The notes: a model not told the origin generated them from the letters alone. DNA of 64,000 nt from Typha latifolia (GCA_019914945.1 CM034112.1:4053001-4117000), one strand, 5' to 3'; positions 47,916-60,520 are shown, counted from the first letter of the stretch. Numbers and translations: made by a program.

Positions 47916-48740
47916 AAAGGGGGAGATTCTTAGGTTTTTAATTATTGACAATTGTGTACAAAATATTCTAAGTGTATTTTTATATTTATATGAGCTTTAT
48001 ACAAGTCTAAAATATCTCTAGTTTGAAGAATTGCAAAATTATTGGAGAAAAGTTATTGAGTTCACACTGCGTTCACAAATGCATTCGAATGTGGGTACTG
48101 CGTTCACACAGACCGAGAGTTGCGTTCACAAACGCGTTCGAACGCAACCTGAAGAATTCAAGTTGTTGCGTTCGAACGCACTCGGGCCCGTTCGAACGCA
48201 CCAATGAAGTTTGATAAAATTGGACTTTCGTAAGTACGGATAAGACTTGGATTTGGCTCTATCTTGGAGATCATATATAAGGATTGTGATGCCCTATCTC
48301 TAGGGTGGTTGAAGAAGCATTATTGAAGTAGACTTCTTGAGGCTGCATCGGTTCTTCAACTAACAAGGTTCCACTCATCATTAAAAAGTTAATTTTTCGT
48401 CTTAAGCGTTATCTAGACGAAAGATCAATCTCGAGGGTTACTAAGGTTGGACTTCAATCATGAGAAGCAGTGAATCGTGGGTTCTAGCGAGCAAGACTGA
48501 GAGGAACAAAGTCGTTTGGATCGACGGGTTGTTTTGTGAGTCAGTCTTGTAACTGCTACTATTATAGTGATTGGTTTTTATCCGAGTTTGGATCCATGGT
48601 TTTTTTCCGTTTGGGTTTTTCCATGTTAAAATCTTGGCGTTCATCTATACTTTCGTTCTTAATATTTCTACGGACTTTTATTTAAGGGAACGAGTGATAT
48701 CATTGCCTAGTATTTAGGTACATACTTGTATCTAGGGGTT
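47916..48740 (+). repeat. Copia polypurine tract and 3' LTR
   Basis: AAAGGGGGAGAT at 47916-47927 is a classical copia polypurine tract. The LTR starts TCTTAGG at 47928 (TG decayed to TC). It contains four TTCGAA palindromes (48080-48200), then TATATAA at 48274-48280. The right end is not certain; about 48740 is an estimate. Confidence 0.7.
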
Positions 48741-49621
48741 TTTCAGACTCATAATTTTCGCATAGTGGTACAATGATATTGAGCCGAGGGCTCGAATGGT
48801 AGTATCGATGTACCATACTAACCTATGTGACAGGCTTACGACTAAGGTCTATGGTGGCAGATAATTTGTCATGTTGTTCGTCGGGTGATGGGTTGGCGAT
48901 TCTACTACTATGATCTATCTTCCCTTGGGGGTATGCGTGTGGTCGGGTCTGAGATGATGATGTGGCCTACGGGTGCAGCTCTACAACAGCCTAAGTTACA
49001 GACTTGGTAGTTCTAGAGAATGCATATTATGTGGTGTAGCATTGACATGGCCACTAGGCAAAACTTAGTGTGACCTCGAGTTTGAGGGCTTGACAGTCCG
49101 AATAATGTGTGGTAGGTTATCAATTGCTAATGCTTGTGCTTATTAGATGAGCATGACGGGTATATGGGACTGGTGCATTTTATTGATCATGATGTGCATA
49201 TTCATATTTACTTATTGTTGCATCTTTCATCGCACTATTGTTAGACTATAGTAGTAAATACTTACTGAGCTTTATGCTCATCACCGTTTAGTGGAATTAT
49301 TTTTAAATTAATAAATGAACCCGAGGCTCGTGGAGGATCTGGCGAAGACTTGCTTGAGTTTTCTAATTCTTATTCTTATTTTATTTTTGTAAATTAAACT
49401 AAATGGCTTATAGCTCCTACGTGGGCTTCATTTTATTTTTATTTGAATATATATTTTGGGCTTGTTGTGCCCTTGGTGTTATGGATTTCTATGTCTATTT
49501 TATTTACGAAAATATGGGCTTTTCGCTTGTATATTGTGTTGAAACATTGACCACTAGGTCACGTGATAATCACGTGGGTTCTACCCACGTGAGGGACACA
49601 TGTTTGGTGGCGGGTGTTACA
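48741..49621 (+). repeat. LTR of another gypsy element, right end GGGTGTTACA
   Basis: Contains TACTGAGCTTTATGCTCA and ends GGCGGGTGTTACA at 49621, features I associate with Tekay/Del-type chromovirus LTRs. The left end is unclear. Three CACGTG G-boxes lie within 49560-49592. The ORF at 49403-49747 crosses its end and is not a gene. Confidence 0.55.
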
Positions 49622-50130
49622 ACGATGGTCACCAACGTAGCCATCGGGAGTCGGTGGGCCCTCCATCGACGCGCCATGGCCACCGTTGTTGCTTCATCGC
49701 CTTCGCTCATGATCGTTCTGCCAATGCAAGGACCACCTAGAGATTGACTGTTGATAGCCCATGACCCTACCTAGCCATCACCGGCACCGATGTAGCCCAT
49801 AGAGAGTTCCCTTGGCCAAAAAACTTTTTCAGCCCTAAGGTTAGGGTTTTGTCTATGGAGTGAGGGAGATGAAGTACACGTATCTCGAGGCGTGCTAAGT
49901 TTTAGAGACCAGCTCGACCACCTTGCGAGAACTAGTTGGAAAACCATGAGTGTGACTTGGGGTTCGAGTACAAGCTCGAGGATGACTGGTGGAACGACCT
50001 AGTGGATTCGCGTTAGCTGACTGAGCTAAATCTGCATACAAACTCATGGGTCCACGAGCACGGCATGAGCCAGAAGATCCAACTCGTGTACTTGTCCCCT
50101 TGATGATAAGGTGTCAGAAGTGTGGCGAAT
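49622..50130 (+). pseudogene. gag-region remnant (subfamily 2 internal)
   Basis: Matches 17960-18504, with the same stops and the same GGTGTCAGAAGTGTGG polypurine-like end. It is the D-block counterpart of the internal region upstream of copy B. Confidence 0.65.
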
Positions 50131-50402
50131 TGATACGATCTAAGTCTGATCGGATCGAATCATGAGGACATTAGGCTCGATGGATCGAGTCTACTTATCT
50201 TTTAATCATTTTATGATGTAAGCTCTTAAGATAAATCTTCTTACGTCATTTAAGCCACTAAGGCAAGTCTTGTTAAGTCATATATGCTACTAAACCAAGT
50301 CTAATTAAGTCATATAAACATATAAGGCAAGTCATAGTTCGATTTGTATAAATTATTTTAATTTTCTTGCATATAGATCAGACCCATATCTGGTTTGTAA
50401 CA
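50131..50402 (+). repeat. LTR f (subfamily 2), internally deleted
   Basis: TGATACGATC to TTTGTAACA, with the middle missing near 50350. The right flank ATATAACACCAAAGG equals that of LTR e at 19197, marking a shared insertion site. Confidence 0.7.
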
Positions 50403-51300
50403 ATATAACACCAAAGGTAATTATTACTCTTTATCCTAAAATAGTTATTTCTAAAATAAAATCTTCATTTTGAAAATAATAAATATGGATATATGTATAT
50501 ATATATTTCTAAAGTAACCGAGCCCTTTTAAAGTATAAAATCTTTATCAATAATTTTTATCTCATATATAAAATAAGATATATTTTATTGTACTATTGTA
50601 TTTGGTATGTTATTGGATAGCTTTAAATCTATTTTTAATTATCTATCCAAGGGCAAACTAGGTATTTTGTAAGTCTAAGTTGTGTTTTAATTATGACTAA
50701 TTAGGTTGAACTAGCGGAATGACTATTTTAGAAGTTTTCATTGGCAATCGTGTAAACATCTCTCTACATCGGAAATAAACTAATTAACTAACATAGAACA
50801 TGATGGAATCGGATTCTTATTTGAGCAATGATTTCATGCTAACCAATTAGTTATTAAAAATAATTTTTATCCTTTCATAAATTAAAATGGTATATAAGAT
50901 ATTTTACATATGAGACTAGATTAATTAATAAAAAGATTAGAATTTAAGTATTTTCTTATTGTTTATTCTTATAACTGTTTCCTTAATAATAGGAGTGTTA
51001 ACTTCTACTAATTTATTATTATTTTTATTTTTTATTAAAAAATGGATATCTAAGAGCGAAATAAAATATGACTAATTTATCCTTACAATAGAAAAGTAAT
51101 CGGTACTTTTGATTAATTTTATTTAATATTATTTAATCTCAACCATTTAATTAGGAGAGAGAAATTAATATTCGTTATTGAATCATTTAGCTTCTTAATT
51201 TCTCTTCCTTTTATGGAAAGAGCAGTGGTAGAGGCAATTGAGTGCCGTAGTAATAGAGGAGTCCAGTACGCGAATGAATCTAAATTCAGGGCAAGCAATT
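50403..51300. other. Upstream region of copy D, no gene seen
   Basis: 50500-50820 matches the upstream regions of B and C. 50820-51180 is extra AT-rich sequence not seen before C. The ORF at 51119-51364 minus is a shadow. Confidence 0.55.
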
Positions 51301-51309
51301 CTATCGTAC

Positions 51310-51315
51310 CACGTC
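51310..51315 (+). promoter_or_regulatory. G-box position of copy D, mutated
   Basis: CACGTC where copies B and C have CACGTG, in otherwise identical context (GTACCACGTCTTTTATT). Confidence 0.5.
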
Positions 51316-51410
51316 TTTTATTGTCTGAGAAGAAAGCCAAGTTTATTCTCAAGCTCTTGTCCACAGATCAACTTCCTCCAATGGTAGCCGTGGACTTTTG
51401 TCCCTTCACC

Positions 51411-51418
51411 ATATAAGG
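51411..51418 (+). promoter_or_regulatory. TATA-like box of copy D
   Basis: ATATAAGG 65 bp before the start codon, same context as copy C. Confidence 0.6.
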
Positions 51419-51475
51419 TTGGAAGAGGAGAAAGCTCTTCAACTAAAACGCCATAAGTCCGACCTCCAATTTGAC

Positions 51476-54400
51476 ATGAACCCCAACGCAACGCAGGAAC
51501 TCACGGGAGTTACTCTCCTGCTAGGCTTCCTACTTTTGGCCAATCTTGCCTCTCCAAGCCCTCCACCGGACCCTATCGTGTGCTCCTCGGGCACAACCAA
51601 TTGCACCGTCAGCAACGCCTACGGAACTTTCCCCGACCGCTCCACCTGCCGCGCCGCCGCCGCCGTTTTCCCGGCCTCCGAGGAGGAGCTCGTCGCGGCG
51701 GTGGCGGACGCCGCGGCTCGCGGGAAGAAGATGAAGGCGGCGACGAGGTACTCTCATAGCATTCCGAAGATAGCTTGCCCCGGAGGGGACGGCGGCGTTA
51801 TCGTTAGCACGAGGCGCCTCAACCGTATCGTAAGCATCGACGCGAACGCGATGACAGCCGTGGTTGAGAGCGGAGTGGTGCTGAAGGATTTGATCGAGGC
51901 GGCGGGGAAGGCGGGGTTAGCGCTGCCCTACGCACCGTATTGGTGGGGGTTGACGGTCGGCGGGATGCTGGGGACCGGCGCCCACGGGAGCTCCTTAACG
52001 GGGAAGGGGAGCGCCGTGCATGAGTACGTCGTCGGGATTAGGATCGTCACGCCGGCGCCGGCGGAGGAAGGGTATGCGAAGGTTAGGGAGTTGGACGTTA
52101 CTGACCCTGACATGGATGCGGTTAAGGTATCTCTTGGGATTCTTGGAGTCATTTCTCAGGTACATAGTCGTCTAAAGTCAAGGGTAAATTTTCTTTTGAA
52201 AAAATATTTTGATATTTTACCCACATAAGTCAAGCTTAAGTTTACGTTTTTTTTCATCGTATTTGACTAATATATTCTTTAGAGATAAAGTTATTAGATG
52301 CATTTAGAAGCTTATCTAATTATCTACCATTTTGCCTCTAAATAATTATCTTTAAATTTAAAATTTTACATTAGTTAAATATAATAATATAAAAAATAAT
52401 AGTATCAGTTTGAATATAACTATAAAAAAGTAAATGATATAAATAAAATTATAAGAGAGTGAAGTTAATTAGGCTTAATCACAACAGTTAAAATATAATT
52501 TTAGAGTAATTCATGAGTAAACATAAATTAATAATTATATCCTTCGCGCTTAATAAGAAAATTGACCGATTACTTTAATTCTTACGGGTTGATATTTAAA
52601 TCTTGATATAATTATAAAAGACATTGCAACAATTCTAGAATTACAAAGGCATTTTTCATGTATAAATTTTTTAAGTTCTTTAAAGTTCGCGCGCATTTCA
52701 TTGTTTTCATGTTTGCCTCCAACTCTCTTCCTCTCTTGGAAAAACTGAGGTTATGCCACTGACCACTGACTGAACCATCAATCGTTTACTCGATCTATCT
52801 CTTTGGTAATTTCAGGTGACATTGGCATTGCAACCATTATTTAAGCGTTCAATTACCTTCTCCGAACGCAGTGATGACAACCTGCAAGAATTGGCCGTCA
52901 CCTTCGGCAATCAGCACGAGTTTGCCGACATCGCATGGTTTCCTGGCCACCGCAAAGCTCTCTACCGGATCGATGATCGAGTTCCTATCAATGTGTCAGG
53001 CAATGGCCTTTTTGATTTCATTGGCTTTCGATCTACTGCGACATTTGTAACAACAGCCAATAGATTAACAGGTACTATTTTTTTATTTAAATTTTTTATC
53101 TTGGGTTTTTTTTTCTTCTAGAGGAAAAGATTACTATTGAGAATTGTAAGAAAAAATGAGAATTATGCTCATACTTGGTCATGTTAAACTCATCCGCTTC
53201 TTCTATCCATCTTAATATTTAAATTTGTATCCGTATCTAAGTAGTTTATACGAATATTGGAATTACTACTTCTCATATCATCTCATTTAAAATATATGAA
53301 AATTATGGTACAAGAGTTTTTTTTTTATACTCTTTATCTGAATCTCTAATCTAACTTTTGTATGTATTTGTTGATTAACTAAATATTTTAGTAATTATAT
53401 TACGTACGGTTATAGATTTCAAAATAAATATGAATATATCCAATAATTCATCTGTATTCATGACTATATTTAGTGGATATATAATTAAGTAATATGTTTA
53501 CTATCCATATTCTTATTTATATCCGAAAGAAAAAAAAATGGATATAGATGTAATTTTACTACTATCTGAAGCATTTTCATCATTATTTTTATCATTTTGG
53601 AAAGATTGCTCTTTGCATATTTCTTTTGTTAGCTTTTTATTTACGTATATACCCTCTACGAGGTTGATATTGGTGTCTATCATCCCTTAGAAACCTTTGC
53701 TTTTCTTGGATACCCTCAAATATAACTTCTTAAAGATAAAATTATCGGGAATATGTTTCTCTCGGTTAAAAAATATATTTGTCTCTTCGCCTATTAATTA
53801 TTACTATTTAAATTTATAGTTGTAAAAAGAAAATTAAGTTGAGGGTATTATCCACATAAAAACCATAGATTTTGAACTGTATATGTACAAATATGAAATC
53901 TAAGGTGTTTCCTAGTCCAAACTAAAAACAAGCTCAAATATTATAGTATGTGAACTGTACAATATTTTGCAACTTCTATGTAACCTTATCATGACTAGTT
54001 CTAATGATATTTTCTCAACTCAAATATATGAAGAGGAAGGTCTAGAGGCCACTCGCAACAGTGACGGCAAATGCGTCGATGCTACTATGATAAACTCAGT
54101 AATTGCTCTTGTTGGATACGGCTTAACAAACGATGGTGTTTCGTTCACGGGTTATCCAGTCATCGGTTACCAGAATCGAATGCAGTCCTCAGGGGGTTGC
54201 ATCAGCAGTCCAGAGGATTTGCTCATCACTACTTGCCCTTGGGATCCAAGGATCAAAGGCGAGTTCTTCCACCAGACAACCATCAGCATTGCACTCTCGA
54301 AAGTCAAAGCCTTCATCCTCGATGTCCAAAAATTACGTGATATAAACTCAGAAGCCCTGTGTGGCATCGAGCTCTACAATGGTATCCTCATGCGGTATGT

Positions 54401-54848
54401 TAAGGCATCAACCACATACTTAGGTAAGCAGGACGACATGGTAGACTTTGACATAACATATTATAGAAGCCATGATTCGATGGCTCCAAGGCTTTATGAG
54501 GATGTGTTGGAAGAGATTGAACAGATGGCGTTGTTCAAATACGACGGACTACCGCATTGGGGGAAGAATCGAAATATTGCCTTCGATGGTGTGATCAAGA
54601 AGTATGCAAAGAATGAGGAGTTTGTGAAGGTGAAGGAGAAGTATGATCCTGATGGATTGTTTTCCAGTGACTGGAGCGACCAAGTGCTTGGAATAAAAGG
54701 GAGAACAAACATAACAAAGGAGGGGTGTGCGCTAGAAGGATTATGTATTTGTTCTGAGGATAAGCATTGTGCTCCTAGTAAGGGATACTTTTGCCGATCT
54801 GGGAAAGTTTACATGGATGCAAGGGTCTGCACTTATTTGAAAGTATAA
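51476..54848 (+). CDS. GULLO: L-gulonolactone oxidase-like, copy D (three exons)
   Basis: Exons are 51476-52159, 52816-53071 and 54034-54848, giving 584 residues without a stop. The start ATG matches the other copies. The signal peptide, His94 in the SHS motif of the FAD domain, the HWGKNRN motif of the ALO domain and the Cys-rich tail are all kept. Intron 1 is 656 bp, about 360 bp shorter than in C, mainly through loss of the part matching about 25660-26030. Most exon differences from C are single substitutions (such as Ser for Leu in GVSFTGYPV). Expression may differ from C because the upstream G-box is changed. The predicted activity and secretory location are as for copy C; substrate is inferred from the family. 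Confidence 0.92.
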
Positions 54849-55336
54849 AAAGAATTGTTTCATAAACTTATTACTGAAAGATTTGTGTGTATGTGCCTCT
54901 AATTTTTTTTTTCTTTTTTTGGTGTGTGTGTGTGTTTGAGTGCTTGTTTATGTGTTTGTATTATTTATTGTGAAGATATGATTTGTAGCATTGCTTTGTT
55001 ATCTAATAATTTAAATTTTTAGATTAATTTGGTGATTCGACGTGACATTAAAGTCAGAGCATTATTTGAAAAATAAACCAATTTTGCCGGAGCCAGTATA
55101 CGTGGTATATACTACTGTTTATAAATGAGGAATTCAAGCAAGTCGAAATATACTCAACCAACTATAGGAATTGAAAATCTCGAGTTAAGGGGAGATGTTA
55201 GAATATACAGTAAAAATTTAATATAAGCACGCCCCTTTTTATTTTGAGAATAATATTTTTATTCTGGAATACAATTTATTATTTCAGAACAATATCTAAA
55301 TATCATAATAACCCTATTCTAAAATATAAATATTAT
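54849..55336. other. 3' flank of copy D, no further gene
   Basis: 3' UTR region with a GT-rich run near 54920-54935. From about 55060 it matches 29025-29318 of the C block; about 430 bp present after C is missing. Confidence 0.55.
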
Positions 55337-57629
55337 TATTACGAATCAGATTTAGACATAAGAAAATTACAAAAGTTTATAGCCTTATGAGTTGAGGTTC
55401 TAATAGATTTAGTTTCATCTAAATCGGAGGTCGAGATAAAAAGATATAAATAAAAGAGTTGAATAAGTTCATAACGGGGCTGAATGATAAATATCCAACG
55501 TTGCGGTGATAGCAAAATTTAAAACCATATCCTAACTAAACGGATACGGATAATTTTCGGATAGAGGATCGGATCTTAAATGGATATTGATTGAATTTAA
55601 AATAATTATAATATTTTATTTATATATAATTAACACAAAATTATTAAGAGTTTTACGCTAAATAATTTTTTTATATGTCAAATTTATAAAATTAGAGAAA
55701 TTAATCTCTATAAATAATATATAATGTATTATTAGTAATAATATTAATATTTACTATTTAAATAAGGAAATTAAAAATTGTAAATTATTTTAAAATATGC
55801 GGATAAACGGATATCCGATATCCGTATCCGAATTTGAAAAATATATCCGACCCGTATCCGAATCTGTATCCAATTTTTTTTCAAAAATTCTATCCGTATT
55901 CGAATCGGATAGAAAATTTTTATCCGAATCCGATCCGAATCGGGTCGGATAGCGGGTCGGGTCGGAGTTAATCCGACCCGTTTTCACCCCTAGGTCATTG
56001 TCAGAGGGTGGTGGATGGCCTTAAGATAGGGTGGCTGCGGGAGAAAGATGGTCGCTAGCGTTTGAATGATCGAAAGACTTCTACGGTTACGATCTACTCC
56101 TAATAAGATAAGGACAATCTAATAACTATATGAAAAGATAAAGACGAAAATGATAATTTGGTTAAATTCAAATTCATTCAATGATAATTATCAACACATG
56201 TCCAACCCTATTTATAGGCATAAAAATCCTAGCAGATAGGATCCACATATGGATTATCTGATTTATTTAAAATTTAAAATAATAAGATAGATTTAACTAA
56301 TTAACTAACTCAAAGTTGACTCAACTCGACTCAATTGAACTGACTCAACTCAACTCAACTCAACTGACTCAACTCTTGTGGTCAGATCATAACAATCCAC
56401 TACGCTTGCGACACCTTGTCTGCAAGATGACTAGTATGCAAGCTGGATCTTTCGGTTTATGTCAAGCTCGTTGCTCCACGGGTCTAAATGCAGATAAGAC
56501 TCAATTAGCTAATATGGGTCCACCGAGTCATTCCACCGGTCATCCTCAGGCTTGTACTTGGGCTTGGGGTCATGTACATAAGTCCCAAACTGGTTCACGC
56601 GAGATGGTCAAGTCAGATCAAGAAAATTCAACATGTATTGAGATACGTGCACTTCATATCTCCCAATCAATAGCCAAAAACCTAACCTTAGAGCTGAAAT
56701 TATTTTTCGACCTAAGGGCACCATTGTGGGCTGCATGGGCGCTAGCGGCAGTTGGGCAAAGTTTCTGGTAGGTGATAGTTAGCGTTAGGCGGGTCCTTGC
56801 GGTGGCGAGCTGTGGTGATTGCTGAAAATTGATCTCAGGCTCATGGTGCTATAGTGGCGGCCATGGTGCATTGTCGATGGGTTCCCCAACGACTATGGTT
56901 GGTGGTCGTAGTCCCACTATTATGGAGTCGAGGTGGCGGCAAGGCCTGGAGAAGCCACCCTAATGTAGCCTTGTTTGGGCAATAATGTTGCGAGCGTGGC
57001 TGTTGAGTTCGGCCATGTGGTGGTCTTCGGAGGCTCCGATGGCCAGCATTGGATGGCAGTCAGCTCGAGGAGGTTGACTATGGTCGCTGGTGGTCATTGG
57101 AACACGCAACCCATGGTCATGCAGCTCGGGTTCGCTGAAGTAAAGAGCGTCATCTACGACACTCTTCTAGCCGTCTAGTGCGACTGTCGTTGGCCTAGAT
57201 CAGGCGCGGGGGGTCCAACAAAAGGGACAAATGCGGTCTTTTCGGCCGGGAGCGTCTTGCTACGGATGGAAGGCTAGGGTTTTGGGCTAGCTTCCACCAC
57301 GACTAGGGAAAACAGTGTTGAGGCCGTCGCTAGGGGTTTATTCGGCATGGAAGAGGCGACTCGCTAGGGGTTTATTCGGCATGGAAGAGGCGACTGAGAG
57401 GGTCTATGGAGGTGGGAGGCTCTCCACGGCAACTGGGGGAGGAGTTTTGGTCGCTGTTTGGGACTCTCCTCCATCTCTCGGATGTGTGGAATCCTCTAGT
57501 TGTGGCTAGACAGTTTCAACCATGGGCGAAGATACTAGCAGCACAGGGTGGCTGCACTCAAAGTTGACTCAACTCGACTCAACTCAACTAAACTGACTAG
57601 ATTCCCGTGGTCAGATTATAATAATTTAT
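55337..57629 (-). mobile_element. Reverse gypsy-type element (subfamily 1), 3' LTR split by hAT-like element
   Basis: The minus-oriented 3' LTR at 55337-56394 holds an insert at 55513-55992. Internal sequence at 56395-57555 is the broken reverse complement of the gag region seen at 33620-35280. A short piece of the other LTR (57556-57629) closes it. It is orthologous in position to 29319-29937. GACTCAACTC runs near 56315-56375 are part of the LTR. ORFs called inside are not genes. Confidence 0.7.
55513..55992. mobile_element. hAT-like nonautonomous element in LTR
   Basis: The right end TTTTCACCCCTA is the TAGGGGTGAAAA terminus seen at 4608-4902; the left end CAAAATTTAAAACC is a decayed version. 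The 8-mers GGTGATAG (55505-55512) and GGTCATTG (55993-56000) match at six of eight. The C-block LTR has one uninterrupted copy (GCGGCCATCGG near 29485). The right third is dense in TATCCG repeats. Confidence 0.75.
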
Positions 57630-58419
57630 TCATCAAAATTACATCTTATATCACACACTAACTGAATTACCAATTTACCCTTGATATCTATCCCATTAAC
57701 CTACTTTATATGAAATAAAAAAAATTATCATAATTTTATAAGAAATAAAAAAAAATTCCTCACTTTATATCACATCAAAGGTAATTATTATATTCTTTTT
57801 CTAAAAAAATACTAGTGAACGGATAAATAGTTATTTCTTTAAATAATTTCTTATTTCAGTAATAACAAATAGAAATTGCTATTCCTATTTCAATCCTATT
57901 CCACCAGTGCACTAGGTTTAGATTATAATATGTATTATCATAATTAGTAGTAGAATATTCTCAAAACATTTCGATATATTATCAAAGAAAAATCTTTACT
58001 CACAGCACATATATACATAATAATAATATCTTTTATTTCATACCATACTTACCCTCCTATATTTAGTGTAAATCTATCAATACTAATTAGTATTAATTTG
58101 ATATTGTTGTACTATTTCATTATTATAATTGTCTCATTCAACTATAAATAGTTCATTACTTTGTATATTTGTGCAGCTTCTTAGCCACATGTAGAACATG
58201 TTAAAAGATTGTTGTTAAAGTTAATTAATATATGTGAATAGCTAAAATACTCTGTCTCGTTTTAAGATTAGAATGTAAAATATTTATCAACAACTTTTAT
58301 CTCACATAAAGAATATATTTTTCATTGTATTATGGTATTGATAATATTTTGAAAGTTTTCACCCGCAATCATGTAACAATTTCTATATTAAATCAAATCT
58401 CAGTTTTTGCAAATTAGAG
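57630..58419. repeat. Spacer; first part resembles 12060-12270, rest duplicates 29940-30530
   Basis: No gene seen. 57630-57800 (CACACACTAACTGAATTACC, ATCACATCAAAGGTAATTA) resembles the spacer at 12090-12260, and 57830 onward is the D copy of the C-block spacer. Confidence 0.65.
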
Positions 58420-59102
58420 TGTTACAAATCGGCTTAATCCGATCTATAATGGTTCTGGATAGGTTTGGGGATGTGACTTTCGAAAGAGAATTCCAAGGGA
58501 TCTAGCCGTTGGATCTTACTGAATTTTGGATATGTTGTCACCCCGAAGAGAGCTTTTCAATGAATCTAAGATCTAAGGGTTTGGATGGATAAATCTTGAG
58601 ATATCGGTCGAAGAGTAGCTGAAAATTGAATAAATCCTAGCTTGTTAGCCCTTCAATGGCTAGATAAGTGCTAAGAGAACTCTTTTGGAGTGGAGGAGGA
58701 GAAGTTACTACAGAAGAGGGAGATTAGGAGTTAGAGGAGGCCAACCAAAGATTTTAGCGATAGAAGAAGGGAGGTGGGAGAGGGCGCCAATGGCTAGAGC
58801 AAAAAGGAGAGGGATAAGGGCAACAATGCCAATGTAATTATCAGATCTACTCTAATTAGAGTTTCCACCATATATTTATAGAGGTTCACCTCTTTTGACT
58901 CAAACAACCAAATTAAAACCCTAAAAACTAAAAGTTCTCGCCGCGAATGGGCCGAATGGTCGTTTGAACGTGCAATTCCCGTTCTCTGTTTTTGTGAACG
59001 CATGCAGATTTGTATGGCCCGTTCGAACGTGGGTCCTTGGCGTTCAACCCATCATAATGAACCCAATGTTGCGAGTGGATATAATCTGACCGAGTCGTAT
59101 CA
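58420..59102 (-). mobile_element. Solo Ty3/gypsy LTR with perfect 5-bp target duplication
   Basis: Ends are TGTTACAAATCGG and GAGTCGTATCA, flanked on both sides by TAGAG (58415-58419 and 59103-59107). The C block at 30530-30534 keeps the single TAGAG. It is related to the LTR at 37804-38741 (shared GATATGTTGTCACCC). On the minus strand one exact TTCGAA (about 59026) precedes a TATA box (CTATAAATATATGG, about 58882-58869). Confidence 0.92.
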
Positions 59103-59107
59103 TAGAG

Positions 59108-60520
59108 TCATTCTACAATCTATTTGTTTTTCCACGGGTTGAGTTTTTGTACTCTTGAAGGCAAATTAGCACAGAGATTTGTATTAGTCAAAATTAATCT
59201 AGAAGATTGACTATTCTCATGAAACCAAAAATGATTAACATATTCACTTAAGACATAGAGACACCACAAAAAAAGAATTCTATTTACATAATTATCACTA
59301 AAAACTTTTGAAATACTAGAAATATCTTCTTTGAAATAAGACAAAAATTATTGATAAATATTTTACCTTCCAAAATTCAAAATTTAAGGATAAAATAAGG
59401 ATATTTTAGATATTTAAATATGTTTGTTAACTTTAGTAATAGTATCTTAAGAATATACTGTTAAAAATTAACCATAATTGTAATTACAAAAGAGTTAAAA
59501 TTTTAATAGTAAATATAATAGTTTGGAAAATTTGCATATAACACTCTGTCTTTTGACGAAATTATGGTTTACATCTTATATTTTCATTATTTACAAATCG
59601 AGTCATATAATTTAGAGAATATGTATAGAAAATACCTTATTGTTAAGTCGGTTAGTTAAACTTAATTAAACATCTGGGTTAAGTTAACTATACTAAGAAA
59701 ATTATAAAAATATCATCATCATACTAAATATATTTTAGTAATTTTAGAAATAAGATATTTTAGTTATTTTAGAAATAAAATATTTTTACTTATTGAAAAA
59801 TTCTTAAGTTGTTATTTCAAATCTAACTCAAGGTGTTTTTTACACATATTTGCTAAATTATTAGGTTTGATTTACATATAGTAAAAATATAGGGTGAAAA
59901 TTATAATTTTTCGGTAGCAATTAGGTAAAAAAAACCCTAAAAATAGATAACTCGTAAAACCATAAAAATAAATTGTTACGCAAATTTATAAGACAATTGA
60001 TAAACTCGGTTTGGGTATTTAGATAAACCTATTTGGACTCGGATATAAACTATAGATAAATCTAAATCTATATACAATAAAACTAGTCGGATTTAAAATA
60101 GAACCGATTGAATCAGATGTTGTTTTCCTCCTCCTCTTTTTTTCAAAGAAAAGTCCACAGATCCAATTGAGTTGTCTACATCGACTATCCATCGCATTTG
60201 AGAGTGATCTACAACGACATACAACGAACTAGATGCAAAGACTATTTAATTATGGAGTAGTTAATTGACATGGACTTCGTGTAGTAGATGTGAACTTCAC
60301 CTTATATGATGGCGTGTCTAGAAGCCTATAAATATTTCTTATTTCTAGAAATGATATAATATACATTGATGAGGTTTGGACGAATAGATAGTTTTTTTCT
60401 CAATGACAAACAAAGAGGTTTTCTATGTTAATTAATAAAATAATCATGGCCGTGTTTTTCATGTTTACTTTTCATTTCTTTTCTCAGATTTATATTTTTT
60501 TGTTTTATTCAATGTGTAAC
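59108..60520. repeat. Spacer; duplicate of 30535-31690, then unique sequence
   Basis: 59108-60170 matches the C block up to the SINE insertion point (AAAAGTCCACAGATCCAATTGAG, a third ghost of the GULLO upstream region, broken off after about 20 bp). 60176-60520 has no match here and no gene. Confidence 0.65.

Noticed and set aside
49403..49747. 114-aa ORF with a hydrophobic start
   Set aside because: Runs across an LTR end into a gag remnant; no conservation or domain.
56316..57509. ORFs of 64-151 aa
   Set aside because: They lie in reversed, decayed retroelement internal sequence matching 33620-35280.
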